Positions 8,222-16,210 of a DNA stretch of 64,000 nucleotides are shown here, in pieces; position 1 is the first letter of the stretch, and every line of letters begins with the position of its first letter. The stretch covers positions 124,001 through 188,000 of the forward strand of contig JACKGW010000006.1 in NCBI GenBank assembly GCA_020631815.1, in the 5' to 3' direction. The notes below the pieces were generated by a model, which was not told where the DNA came from, searched no databases, and saw only the letters and a list, made by a program, of their open reading frames with translations. Origin of the DNA: Planctomycetota bacterium (lineage in GTDB: Bacteria; Planctomycetota; PLA2; JAEUHO01). A program made the position numbers and the translations under genes.

Positions 8222-9562
8222 ATGTTCCAGCGCGTCCTGATCGCCAACCGAGGCGAGATCGCGCTGCGGGTCATCCGCGCGTGCCGCGAGCTCGACGTGG
8301 AGAGCGTGGTCGTCTACTCGCAGGCCGACGCGGGGGCTCCGTACCTCGAGCTGGCCGACGAGGCGATCTGCATCGGACCGGGCCCCAGCGCCAAGTCCTA
8401 CCTCTCGATCCCCAACATCATCAGTGCGGCCGAGATCGCCGACGTCGACGCGGTGCATCCGGGGTACGGGTTCCTCTCGGAGAACTCGCACTTCGCCGAG
8501 ATCTGCCGGGCCAACAACATCGAGTTCATCGGACCGGACGTGGCCACGATCCGCCGCGTCGGTGACAAGGCGGAAGCCAAGGCCGCGGCCGTGGCCGCCG
8601 GGATTCCGGTGGTCGAAGGCAGCGACGGCCCCGTGAACAACGACGAGGAGGCCCTCGAGGTCGCCCGCAAGGTCGGCTACCCGGTGCTCATCAAGGCGGT
8701 CAGCGGCGGTGGGGGGCGCGGCATGCGCGTCGCCCACAACGACATGAGCCTGGTGACCAACCTGCAGACGGCCCGCACCGAGGCGCAGGCCGCGTTCGGC
8801 GACGCCAACGTCTACATCGAGAAGTACATCGAGGACCCGCGTCACGTCGAGATCCAGATCCTCGGCGACAAGAAGGGTGACGTCATCCACCTGGGCGAGC
8901 GCGACTGCTCCGTCCAGCGCCGGCACCAGAAGGTCATCGAGGAGAGCCCCAGCCCGGCGCTTGGCAACGACCTGCGCACCAAGATGGGCCGCGCGGCCGT
9001 CAAGCTGGCCAAGAGCGTGGGCTACCACGGCGCGGGAACCGTCGAGTTCCTCGTCAGCGGCAAGAGCTTCTACTTCATCGAGGTCAACGCCCGCATCCAG
9101 GTCGAGCATCCCGTCACCGAGCTCGTCACCGGCATCGACCTCATTCGCGAGCAGATCCGCATCGCCTCCGGTGAGACGCTGGGTCGCAAGCAGCAGCACG
9201 TCAACTTCCGTGGGCACGCCATCGAAGTGCGCATCAATGCCGAAGACCCCGACCGGAACTTCGCTCCGTCGCCGGGCCTCGTCACCAGCTACCGGCCCGC
9301 GGGCGGCCCGGGCGTGCGCATCGACAGTCACGTCGTGTCGGGCTACCGCATCCCGCCCTACTACGACAGCATGATCGCCAAGGTGCTGGTGCACGCCGAT
9401 ACGCGCGACGAGGCGATCCTGCGGATGCGTCGGGCCATGGACGAGTACAAGGTCGACGGCGTCAAGACCAACCTCGGCCTGCATCGCCGCATCTTGCGCA
9501 ACGCCTACTTCCAGCGCGGCGAGTACAGCACGCGCTTCCTCGACGAGCTGTTGTCGGCATGA
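8222..9562 (+). CDS. accC: Acetyl-CoA carboxylase biotin carboxylase subunit
   Basis: AccC, 446 residues, carboxylates the biotin on AccB using ATP and bicarbonate. The N-terminal Rossmann-like domain begins FQRVLIANRGEIALRVIRA. The ATP-grasp glycine loop is GGGGRGMR near residues 162-169, the biotin carboxylase signature ends in EVNARIQVEH, and the C-terminal domain is complete. Length is standard. The last four bases overlap the ATG of the UDP-xylose synthase gene (ATGA), so a fatty-acid gene and a nucleotide-sugar gene may be co-translated; no biochemical link is known. Confidence 0.97.
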   Translation: MFQRVLIANRGEIALRVIRACRELDVESVVVYSQADAGAPYLELADEAICIGPGPSAKSYLSIPNIISAAEIADVDAVHPGYGFLSENSHFAEICRANNIEFIGPDVATIRRVGDKAEAKAAAVAAGIPVVEGSDGPVNNDEEALEVARKVGYPVLIKAVSGGGGRGMRVAHNDMSLVTNLQTARTEAQAAFGDANVYIEKYIEDPRHVEIQILGDKKGDVIHLGERDCSVQRRHQKVIEESPSPALGNDLRTKMGRAAVKLAKSVGYHGAGTVEFLVSGKSFYFIEVNARIQVEHPVTELVTGIDLIREQIRIASGETLGRKQQHVNFRGHAIEVRINAEDPDRNFAPSPGLVTSYRPAGGPGVRIDSHVVSGYRIPPYYDSMIAKVLVHADTRDEAILRMRRAMDEYKVDGVKTNLGLHRRILRNAYFQRGEYSTRFLDELLSA

Positions 9563-10539
9563 GCGGACCGGGCTCACCGTTCCCCTCCGGGAGCCACCTC
9601 GTCATCACGGGTGGCGCCGGGTTCGTCGGCAGCCACATGGCCGACCGTCTCCTCGAGCGGGGCCACCGGGTCACCGTGGTCGACAACCTGTGCACCGGCC
9701 GCCACGAGAACATCGCGCACAACGCGGGAAACGAGCGCTTCGCGTTCATCGAGCAGGATGTCTGCACGCCGCTGACGGTGCCAGGTCCCGTGGCCTGCGT
9801 GCTGCACTTGGCGAGCCCCGCGAGCCCCGTCGACTTTGCCCGCATGCCGCTCGAGATCCTGCGGACCGGAAGCCAGGGTACGGAGCGAGCCCTCGAGCTG
9901 GCCGAGGAGAAGGGCGCCCGCTTCCTGCTCGCGAGCACCAGCGAGGTCTACGGCGATCCCGAGGTGTTCCCGCAGCCCGAGTCGTACTGGGGTCGCGTCA
10001 ACCCCATCGGCCCGCGCAGCGTCTACGACGAGGCCAAGCGCTACGCCGAAGCCCTCACCATGGCGTGGCGCCGGCACCGTGGCGTGTCCACGCAGATCGC
10101 GCGGATCTTCAACACGTACGGCCCCCGCATGCGTCCCGATGACGGGCGCGTCTTGCCCGCCTTCGTCGGCGCGGCGCTGGCCGGCCAGCCGCTGCCCGTG
10201 CACGGCGATGGCACGCAGACGCGGAGCTTCTCGTACGTCGACGACACCGTCGAAGGTCTCCTGGCCGTCGCGCAGCACGGCGACGGCGAGCCCGTCAACG
10301 TGGGGGCCCCGGGGGAGCTGTCCATCCTGCAGTTCGCCCACCTCATCGCAGAGCTGGCCGGTCACCCGGGCGCCGTGCTCCACGAGCCGGCCAACGCGGA
10401 CGACCCCCAGCGGCGCGAGCCCGACGTGACCCGCCTGCTGGCGCTGGGCTGGACGCCCAAGGTGGCTCTGCGCGAGGGTCTCGCCCGCACCCTGGCGTGG
10501 TTCCGGGCGCAGGCGGACGAGGTCGCGCGCCAGGCCTGA
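9559..10539 (+). CDS. UDP-glucuronate decarboxylase (UDP-xylose synthase-like), extended SDR family
   Basis: A 326-residue NAD-dependent extended SDR that most resembles UDP-glucuronic acid decarboxylase, which makes UDP-xylose for polysaccharides. The nucleotide-binding motif GGAGFVGSH starts near residue 18. The catalytic set is intact: the TS pair in ASTSEVYGDP and Tyr156-x3-Lys160 in SVYDEAK. The segment PQPESYWGRVNPIGPRS is highly characteristic of UDP-xylose synthases rather than 4-epimerases. The start overlaps the accC stop by four bases. The gene after it is a related SDR with a damaged active site, which makes the pair interesting. Confidence 0.88.
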   Translation: MSGPGSPFPSGSHLVITGGAGFVGSHMADRLLERGHRVTVVDNLCTGRHENIAHNAGNERFAFIEQDVCTPLTVPGPVACVLHLASPASPVDFARMPLEILRTGSQGTERALELAEEKGARFLLASTSEVYGDPEVFPQPESYWGRVNPIGPRSVYDEAKRYAEALTMAWRRHRGVSTQIARIFNTYGPRMRPDDGRVLPAFVGAALAGQPLPVHGDGTQTRSFSYVDDTVEGLLAVAQHGDGEPVNVGAPGELSILQFAHLIAELAGHPGAVLHEPANADDPQRREPDVTRLLALGWTPKVALREGLARTLAWFRAQADEVARQA

Positions 10540-10561
10540 TCGCCCGCTGGAGGGCCTTCGC

Positions 10562-10610
10562 GCCGGGAAAACGCTTCGCCCCAGGCCGCGCATGGCCTAC
10601 CTTTCCCGGC
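10562..10610. terminator. Nested inverted repeat between the two SDR genes
   Basis: GCCGGGAAA (10562-10570) pairs with TTTCCCGGC (10602-10610), and inside it AGGCC (10583-10587) pairs with GGCCT (10594-10598). This may be a terminator of the accB-accC-SDR transcript or an RNA control element for the next gene; no U-run follows. Confidence 0.45.
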
Positions 10611-10661
10611 CACCTTGGGGGTGCCACGCCCCGCTTTCCTGCTGGTGGATGAGGAGCTGGG

Positions 10662-11630
10662 ATGGCCAAGTACCTGGTGACGGGCGGCGCGGGCTTCATC
10701 GGCTCCAACCTCGTCGATGCGCTGGTTGCCAGCGGCGACAAGGTCGTCGTGCTCGACGACATGAGCACGGGCTCGCGCAAGAACCTCCAGGACCAGCGCT
10801 CCACGGACGTCAAGGTCATCGAGGCTGACATCCGCGACGAGAAGGAGGTCCGCAAGGCCGCCAAGGGCTGCGACTACCTCCTCCACCTCGCGTGCCCCCC
10901 CGGTGTCGAGCCGTCCGTGCAGGACCCCAAGACGGCGATCGAGATTGCCGCGGTCGGCACGCTCAACTGCCTGATCGCCGCGCGCGACATGAAGGTCAAG
11001 CGCGTCGTGTTCGCGTCGAGCGCCGCCGTCTACGGCGAGAGCCCGGTCCTCCCCAAGGAGGAGAACATGCTCCCCACGCCCTACGCGCCGATCGGCGCCG
11101 GGGCGCTCATGGGTGAGGAGCTGACGCGCGTCTTCTACACCACGTACCGCCTCGAGACCGTGTCGCTCCGGCTCTTCAATGTGTACGGGCCGCGCCAGTC
11201 CATCGAGGGCCCGCACGGCGGCGTGGTTGGCGCGTTCTGCGCTTCGATCCTGCGCGGCGAGAACCCGACCGTCTTCGGCGACGGCAAGCAGTCGCGCGAC
11301 TTCATCTACGTCTCCGACGTCATCGAGGCCTTCCGCCTCGCGTGCGTCGCGCCCAAGGCCGAGGGCGAGGTCTTCAACATCGCCTCGGGCAGCCGACTCA
11401 GCGTCGGTGGCCTGATCACGATGTTCGGGACCATGCTGGAGCGCGAGATCACGCCGACCTTCGTCGATGCGCGATCGAGCGATGTCCGCCACGGGCTTGC
11501 CGACATCGTGAAGGCACAGGAAGTCCTGGGCTTCCGGCCCCGCGTGCGCATCGCCGAGGGCCTCGCCAAGACGCTGCTCTGGTACAAGAAGAACCTGCCG
11601 AAGACGTCGCGAGCACGCGCGAAGGCCTAG
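10662..11630 (+). CDS. NAD-dependent epimerase/dehydratase homologue lacking the catalytic lysine
   Basis: A 322-residue extended SDR related to UDP-glucose 4-epimerases and nucleotide-sugar dehydratases. NAD binding looks intact (VTGGAGFIGSN at residues 5-15), as do FASSAAVYGE and the RLFNVYGPRQ segment. The active-site Tyr-x3-Lys is altered: Tyr141 is present in PYAPIGAG, but the lysine position is Gly145. The lysine normally lowers the tyrosine pKa and holds the nicotinamide ribose, so ordinary catalysis is doubtful. It may be a non-catalytic partner of the intact enzyme 120 bases upstream, or use a different residue. The ATG at 10662 has a GAGGAGCTGGG ribosome site. The C-terminus is rich in lysine and arginine. 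Confidence 0.85.
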   Translation: MAKYLVTGGAGFIGSNLVDALVASGDKVVVLDDMSTGSRKNLQDQRSTDVKVIEADIRDEKEVRKAAKGCDYLLHLACPPGVEPSVQDPKTAIEIAAVGTLNCLIAARDMKVKRVVFASSAAVYGESPVLPKEENMLPTPYAPIGAGALMGEELTRVFYTTYRLETVSLRLFNVYGPRQSIEGPHGGVVGAFCASILRGENPTVFGDGKQSRDFIYVSDVIEAFRLACVAPKAEGEVFNIASGSRLSVGGLITMFGTMLEREITPTFVDARSSDVRHGLADIVKAQEVLGFRPRVRIAEGLAKTLLWYKKNLPKTSRARAKA

Positions 11631-11826
11631 GGGATCGAGCGCTCGACGCCCTGCCGCAAGGCGGGACGTGGCTCCCCATCCCCGCCCTTGCGAGAACGGT
11701 CACCAGGTGCCGGCCTGGTCCATCGGGCGGCGCCGGATCGGCGTTCCGGGGCATGCTCCGCGAGCCGGGTAGCGAAGCTCTCGTTCCCTGCGCCCGGGTA
11801 CGTCCCACCGCGAAGGGTCTGCGTCC

Positions 11827-13275
11827 TTGCATCCGCCCTCGTCGTCCTCCAACCCGGTCCAGCTGCCGCCCGGCCGGCCAGACCCGGCTGTCCTCGGTGG
11901 CGTGCGCCCCGCGGGGGGCGGTGCCGTGCTCGCAGCCCTCGCGCTGGCCGGCCTGGTCGTACGCGCCGAGGCCTTCCACCTCCCGCTGCTCGGCGCGGGT
12001 GCCGACGTGGCCGCCGCCACGCGTGGCCTGGGTGAGGCGCGCTTGGCCGCCCCCGCGGGCGGGGGGCTGCTCACCGCCTGGATCGCCTTGGTGTTCGACG
12101 CGCTTGGGCTGTCGCCCACCACGGCCGTGCGCCTCGTCGAGACCCTGGCGGGCGCCGCGCTGGCGCCCGTGGCCGCCGTGTTGGCCCGACGCGTCGGGGC
12201 GCGAAGCGCCACGGCGGTCGTCGTGGGCCTGCTGACGTTGTTCCATCCGTCGCTCTCGATCGCCGCCGGGGGAGCCGCAGATCACGGGTTGGCCCTGGCA
12301 ACGCTCCTGTTCACCCTGGCGTTGCTGCGGCGTGATGCGCCCGGTGTGCTCGCGGCGCGCCACGTGGGCGTGGCGGGCCTGCTCGTGGCGGTGGGCGCAC
12401 CGCATGGAGCCATCGCAGCCGCACCGTTGCTCGTGCACCATGCGCGGCGCGAGACGAGCCCGACGCTCCGTTGGACTCCCGGCGCCCTTGCGCTGCTCGC
12501 CTTCGTCGTGCTGCCCGGTGCGCGGGGCACGCAGCTGGCCGGCGCGGGCCTCGGTGCTTCGCTCCTCGCCCTCGTGCTCGTCGTCGCTGGGCCGCTGGGC
12601 GGCGGCCTTCCGTTCGCCCTGCGGGGGGCTGTGGGCGCGCCGGGACGCGTCGTGGGTCAGGGCCCGACCGTGGCCGCCGCGCTGCTCTACGTGCTTGCCG
12701 AGCTGCTCGCCCCTGCAGCGCCCTCGGCGGGCCCCTTGGCCGTCGCTCCCCTGGTCGTTCCCCTCCTGCTGGTCGTGGGCGCTCGGGGCATCGCGCGCTT
12801 CGGCGCGGTGTGGGCCTCGCAGCTGCGCTTGCTGACCTTGGCCCTGGGTGCGGCGTCGACGCTCGTGCTCGCCGTACCGGCCGCCGGGCGCCTCCTGCCC
12901 GCAGGCTCCGAGACCACGGCCGCACGCGCACGCTGGTTGGAGCGGGCGACCGAGCTGGCGGCCGAGGCGGCGGGTCCCGGGGGCTTGGTCGCGTTCGCCG
13001 CTCCCGAGTCCGAGGCCGTGCGCGCCAGCGCAGCCGACGACCTTCCCGACGGCCTGGACGCGGCGTCGGAGCGTGCCTTCTCCGGCGAGCGCGGCGCGGG
13101 GCACCTGAAGGTCTTCGAGGCGCAGGCCTTCGACGGCGAGCGCACGCTCGGCGTCGTCGCACCGGTCGGGGCATTCGCGCCGGTGCAGGCGCTGGGCGAC
13201 GGCGCCGTGCTCTTCCGCTTCACGGCCGTGGATACGTTCGGCCCGTTCGCGGTCCTCCGCGGGCGACGCGACTGA
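11827..13275 (+). CDS. Polytopic membrane protein, possibly glycosyltransferase-like, function unknown
   Basis: A protein of about 482 residues with roughly ten hydrophobic segments between residues 35 and 360, followed by a soluble C-terminal region of about 120 residues. The membrane part (for example AAVLARRVGARSATAVVVGL and a FHPSLSIAAGGAADHGLALA loop) recalls dolichyl-phosphate-mannose-type glycosyltransferases, but the diagnostic acidic first loop motif is not clear, so the function is left open. The start is uncertain: TTG at 11827 gives the frame shown and no ATG lies nearby. It follows the nucleotide-sugar genes, which fits a surface-glycan role by context only. Two glycan-type genes precede it and a peptidase follows. 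Confidence 0.7.
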   Translation: MHPPSSSSNPVQLPPGRPDPAVLGGVRPAGGGAVLAALALAGLVVRAEAFHLPLLGAGADVAAATRGLGEARLAAPAGGGLLTAWIALVFDALGLSPTTAVRLVETLAGAALAPVAAVLARRVGARSATAVVVGLLTLFHPSLSIAAGGAADHGLALATLLFTLALLRRDAPGVLAARHVGVAGLLVAVGAPHGAIAAAPLLVHHARRETSPTLRWTPGALALLAFVVLPGARGTQLAGAGLGASLLALVLVVAGPLGGGLPFALRGAVGAPGRVVGQGPTVAAALLYVLAELLAPAAPSAGPLAVAPLVVPLLLVVGARGIARFGAVWASQLRLLTLALGAASTLVLAVPAAGRLLPAGSETTAARARWLERATELAAEAAGPGGLVAFAAPESEAVRASAADDLPDGLDAASERAFSGERGAGHLKVFEAQAFDGERTLGVVAPVGAFAPVQALGDGAVLFRFTAVDTFGPFAVLRGRRD

Positions 13276-13346
13276 GCGCTGCGATCGCGTGGTCGGCGGG
13301 GGCCCACCGCCAAACAGATGGAGCATGGATCCCGGCGCATCGTCCG

Positions 13347-13352
13347 TAGGGT
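13347..13352 (+). promoter_or_regulatory. Putative -10 element upstream of the metallopeptidase gene
   Basis: TAGGGT lies seven bases before the ATG at 13360, the same spacing seen at other likely leaderless starts here. A GGAGG sequence overlaps the gap, so a leadered mRNA from a promoter further upstream is also possible. Confidence 0.3.
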
Positions 13353-13359
13353 GGAGGCC

Positions 13360-14403
13360 ATGCCGACCGCACGGAGCCCGCGCCAACCCGCCGCGCCCGC
13401 GTGGGCCCGGGCAACCGATGCCGAGCTGTTGGACCTGCGCTTCAAGGACTTGAAGCTGTCCATGCGGGGCTCGTGGATCGAACCGCTCGTACTCCGGCTC
13501 CACCAGGAGATGCGGGCGCGGGGCATCCGCTTCCGCCCCCACGTTTGGTACAGCAACGAGTGGTTTTCGCCCGACGGGGTTCCGGGCATCGCCATTCCCT
13601 TCTACCTCGCCCACCCGCGCCTCCTTGCGCTCGAGCGACGCCAGATGGTGGAAGCCGAGGGGGGGACGCGCGACGAAGCCCTGCGCATCCTGCGGCATGA
13701 GGCGGGCCATGCGGTGGACACGGCGTGGCGCTTGCGGCGCTCGAGCGGCTGGCGAGGGACCTTTGGCGCGGCCAGTGCGCCGTATCCCGACGTCTACGTG
13801 CCGAATCCGCGCAGCGATGCGTTCGTCCAGCACCTGGACGGTTGGTATGCCCAGAGCCATCCGGTGGAGGACTTTGCCGAGACGTTTGCCGTCTGGCTGC
13901 AGCCGCGCGGCGGGTGGCGAACGCGCTACGCCGGCTGGAAGGCCATGGCCAAGCTCGAGTACGTGGACCGGACGATGCGCACCTTGGGGTCCACCACCCC
14001 GCCCGTGCGCACACGGCGCCAAGTCGACCCGCTCGGACGTCTGGACCTCACCCTCGGGAAGCACTACGCCCGCCGCCGCAGCCACTACGGGCTCGACGGG
14101 CAGCACGTCGTGGACGCCGACCTGCGCCGCGTGTTCGGCGCCGACGAAGGCATACGTGCCGCCGAAGCGGCCGCGACGTTCCTCCAGCGTGAGGCCCCGG
14201 ACCTGCGCCGCCGCGTGGCGGCGTGGACGGGCATGCACCCCTACACCGTCCAGCAGTACTTGCGCGAGATGACCTCGCGGGCGCGTCTCCTGCGCCTCAA
14301 GCGTCGGCGGGCGCTGCGCAAGGTGCGGTTGGAGTCGGCGATCCTGCTCACCGTCCAGGTCATGGCGGCGTCGCGAGGACGCGGCCACCGGGTGGCGCTG
14401 TGA
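13360..14403 (+). CDS. Putative zinc-binding metallopeptidase
   Basis: A 347-residue cytoplasmic-looking protein of the putative zinc-binding metallopeptidase family. The zinc motif HExxH is His113-Glu-Ala-Gly-His117 in ILRHEAGHAVD, and the downstream HPVEDFAETFAVW segment supplies the likely third ligand, as in gluzincin-like families. No signal peptide is seen. Its true substrates are not known to me. I chose the ATG at 13360 because GGTGGAGG precedes it; an in-frame ATG at 13318 is possible. The stop is ten bases before the ATP-grasp gene, so the two form a pair: one enzyme that could hydrolyse and one that could form amide bonds. Confidence 0.85.
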   Translation: MPTARSPRQPAAPAWARATDAELLDLRFKDLKLSMRGSWIEPLVLRLHQEMRARGIRFRPHVWYSNEWFSPDGVPGIAIPFYLAHPRLLALERRQMVEAEGGTRDEALRILRHEAGHAVDTAWRLRRSSGWRGTFGAASAPYPDVYVPNPRSDAFVQHLDGWYAQSHPVEDFAETFAVWLQPRGGWRTRYAGWKAMAKLEYVDRTMRTLGSTTPPVRTRRQVDPLGRLDLTLGKHYARRRSHYGLDGQHVVDADLRRVFGADEGIRAAEAAATFLQREAPDLRRRVAAWTGMHPYTVQQYLREMTSRARLLRLKRRRALRKVRLESAILLTVQVMAASRGRGHRVAL

Positions 14404-14413
14404 GGGCCTGGCC

Positions 14414-15433
14414 ATGAAGCATCGTCGCGTGCTCGCCCTGGTGCGTCAGGGGCTCATGCCCCCCGAGAGCCTCGAGGGCGTTCCGGAACGCGAGATCAGC
14501 CGCTGGAAGATGGAGTACGACGTCCTCCAAGCGCTCGAGTCGCTGGGCCATGACGTCACCTGCATCGAGGTCGTCGACGAGCTGCGCCTCATCCGCGAAG
14601 CCCTCGAAGAGGTTCGGCCCCACATCGTCTTCAACATGCTCGAGGACTTCCACGGCGTGGTGGCCTTCGACGCCAACGTCGTGGCGTACCTCGAGCTGAT
14701 GCGCATGCCGTTCACCGGCTGCAACTCACGCGGTCTGGTCTTGAGCCGCGACAAGGCGCTGACCAAGAAGATCTGCGTGTACCACCGCCTCCCCGCGCCC
14801 CCGTTTGCCGTGTTCCCGCGCGGCCAGCGCGTGCGCAGGCCTCCGCGCCTCGGCTTCCCGCTCATCGTCAAGTCGCTCAACGAGGACGCGAGTGCGGGCA
14901 TCTCCCAGGCCAGCATCGTGGAGAACGACGAGCAGCTGGCACGCCGCGTGGAGTTCGTCCACGAGCACATCGTGGACGATGCCATCGCCGAGCGCTTCAT
15001 CGACGGTCGTGAGGTCTACATCGGCGTGCTCGGCAACCAGCGTGCGCAGCTGTTCCCACCGTGGGAGCTGTTGATGGGGGGGCTGCCGTCGGGCAGCGCG
15101 CGAATCGCCACCGAGAGCGTCAAGTTCGACCTCGGCTACCAGGAGCGCTACGACATCCGCAGCGACGCGGCCGAGGACCTGCCGCCGGGCTCGGCCGATC
15201 GCATGCGCAAGGTGGCCCGCCGCCTGTTCCGCCACCTCGGCATGAACGGCTACGCGCGCTTCGACTTCCGCGTCACGGACGAGGGCGAGGTCTACGTCCT
15301 GGAGGGCAACGCCAACCCCGACCTCGCGCATGACGAGGACTTCGCGAAGTCCGCCGCCGCCGCGGGCCTCTCCTACGATCAGCTCATCCACAAGGTTCTT
15401 ACCCTCGGCCTCCGCTGGCACACGACTAGGTAG
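14414..15433 (+). CDS. ATP-grasp ligase of the D-Ala-D-Ala ligase type
   Basis: A 339-residue ATP-grasp enzyme related to D-alanine-D-alanine ligase. Visible features are the N-terminal domain with HIVFNMLEDFHG, the central FTGCNSRGLVLSRDKALTKK (the Ddl-like ligand and lysine region), the ATP-binding lysine in FPLIVKSLNEDASAGIS, and the C-terminal metal-binding NGYARFDFRV and VYVLEGNANPDL. The final Glu/Asn/Asn set fits ATP-grasp metal ligands. Such proteins ligate amino acids or peptides, but divergence from true Ddl and pairing with a metallopeptidase suggest another amide product. The stop TAG is followed directly by a motif and a structured repeat that recur elsewhere in this window. Confidence 0.85.
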   Translation: MKHRRVLALVRQGLMPPESLEGVPEREISRWKMEYDVLQALESLGHDVTCIEVVDELRLIREALEEVRPHIVFNMLEDFHGVVAFDANVVAYLELMRMPFTGCNSRGLVLSRDKALTKKICVYHRLPAPPFAVFPRGQRVRRPPRLGFPLIVKSLNEDASAGISQASIVENDEQLARRVEFVHEHIVDDAIAERFIDGREVYIGVLGNQRAQLFPPWELLMGGLPSGSARIATESVKFDLGYQERYDIRSDAAEDLPPGSADRMRKVARRLFRHLGMNGYARFDFRVTDEGEVYVLEGNANPDLAHDEDFAKSAAAAGLSYDQLIHKVLTLGLRWHTTR

Positions 15434-15481
15434 GTTTGCGCGACGCGCGGGGTGCGTGGGTGCGGCTCGCCGAGTGCTCGG

Positions 15482-15549
15482 CGGCGCCGGCGCGATCCGC
15501 TCCTCGAGTAGCTCGGCTACGAGTCGTCGCGGATCGCTTGGCGGCGCCT
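15482..15549 (+). repeat. Variable hairpin 1 of copy L
   Basis: GGCGCC (15483-15488) pairs with GGCGCC (15543-15548), GCGATCCGC (15492-15500) pairs perfectly with GCGGATCGC (15529-15537), and an apical GTAGC-TCG-GCTAC hairpin closes it. The equivalent 67 bases of copy R fold alike with unrelated stem sequence. Confidence 0.75.
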
Positions 15550-15652
15550 TCGCCCTGACGAGCCGGATCGAGCAGGAAGCGGCCTGTCGCCCGCCGTCGA
15601 TCGCCGCTGGCAGCGACAGGCGAGACAACCGCGATCGTGATGGGGTGCTTCG

Positions 15653-15796
15653 CACCCCAGGGGAGGAGCCGGGTGAAGCAACAACTCCTCGCCCCCGTAG
15701 GCATGCGCAACGCGGCTGACGTCGCAGCGAGGAGTGGGAGCGCTCACCGGGCTCCGTACACGAGCCACCGGAGCCCCGATCCACGAGCCTCGGCCA
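15653..15796 (+). repeat. Hairpin unit E (first unit of a tandem array)
   Basis: A unit of 144 bases starting at CACCCC. GGAGCCGGGTGA (15665-15676) pairs with TCACCGGGCTCC (15744-15755) with one mismatch, and ACTCCTCGC (15684-15692) pairs perfectly with GCGAGGAGT (15727-15735). A linker containing GTACACGAGCCACCGG follows. A second copy lies at 15987-16132. Confidence 0.75.
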
Positions 15797-15986
15797 CACC
15801 CCAAGGCACGAGCCGGGTGAGATCTTCCCTTCACGCTCGGGTGGACCACCTCGTCGCGGTGCGCGCCGCCGCGTGAAGTGGAGATCTCACCGGGCTCGGT
15901 ACACGAACCAAGGCAATCCCGATCTACGGGCCACCCTCGGCCTCGGTGCACGAGCTACAGGGATCTCGAGCTACAAGCCGCGTCCG
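15797..15986 (+). repeat. Hairpin unit C (second unit of the array)
   Basis: A unit of 190 bases. The 28-base arm at 15810-15837 pairs with 15871-15898 at 25 of 28 positions and shares the outer GAGCCGGGTGA ends of unit E but has a different inner stem (GATCTTCCCTTCACGC). It is the only hairpin whose stem is conserved in both inverted copies. Confidence 0.7.
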
Positions 15987-16132
15987 CACCCCGGGGAAGG
16001 AGCCGGGTGAAGCAACAACTCCTCGCTCCGGTAGGCATGCGCAACGTGGCTGACGTCCCAGCGAGGAGTGGGAGCGCTCACCGGGCTCCGTACACGAGCT
16101 ACCGGGGCTCCGCCCCCCCCAAGCTGCGCCCG
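15987..16132 (+). repeat. Hairpin unit E' (direct copy of unit E)
   Basis: Matches unit E at more than 90 % over about 118 bases, including both stem arms and the GGCATGCGCAACG loop. A further CACCCCAAG start at 16133 may be the stub of a fourth unit. It ends about 80 bases before the cytochrome start. Confidence 0.75.
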
Positions 16133-16210
16133 CACCCCAAGCCTCGGGACCCGCGCAGGGCATGTGCGAGGGGAGGCCCTCGTCGGTATGTTGGGTCCGC
16201 AGGAGGTGCC

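Larger units (their letters stand above)
15459..15903 (+). repeat. Structured repeat copy L (inverted partner at 19735-20176)
   Basis: A 445-base element that begins 26 bases after the ligase stop. Blocks 15459-15481, 15550-15673 and 15794-15903 match, in mirrored order, the reverse complements of 20154-20176, 19963-20086 and 19735-19844 (23/23, about 120/124 and 108/110 by eye). Between the blocks are hairpin segments of nearly equal length whose sequence differs between copies but remains self-complementary. No protein-coding signal is convincing. It could be a structured RNA gene, a 3'-UTR domain or a mobile palindromic element. Confidence 0.85.

Noticed and set aside
11449..14415. A 988-codon minus-strand open frame
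   Set aside because: Antisense to the membrane protein and the HExxH peptidase; low-complexity Arg/Gly/Ala composition.
15459..16132. Integron attC sites
   Set aside because: Size, hairpin form and position after genes are suggestive, but I cannot find the GTTRRRY/RYYYAAC core sites and no integrase is in the window.
15653..16132. CRISPR array
   Set aside because: Units are 144-190 bases, contain long hairpins and have no short uniform repeats with unique spacers; no cas genes are nearby.
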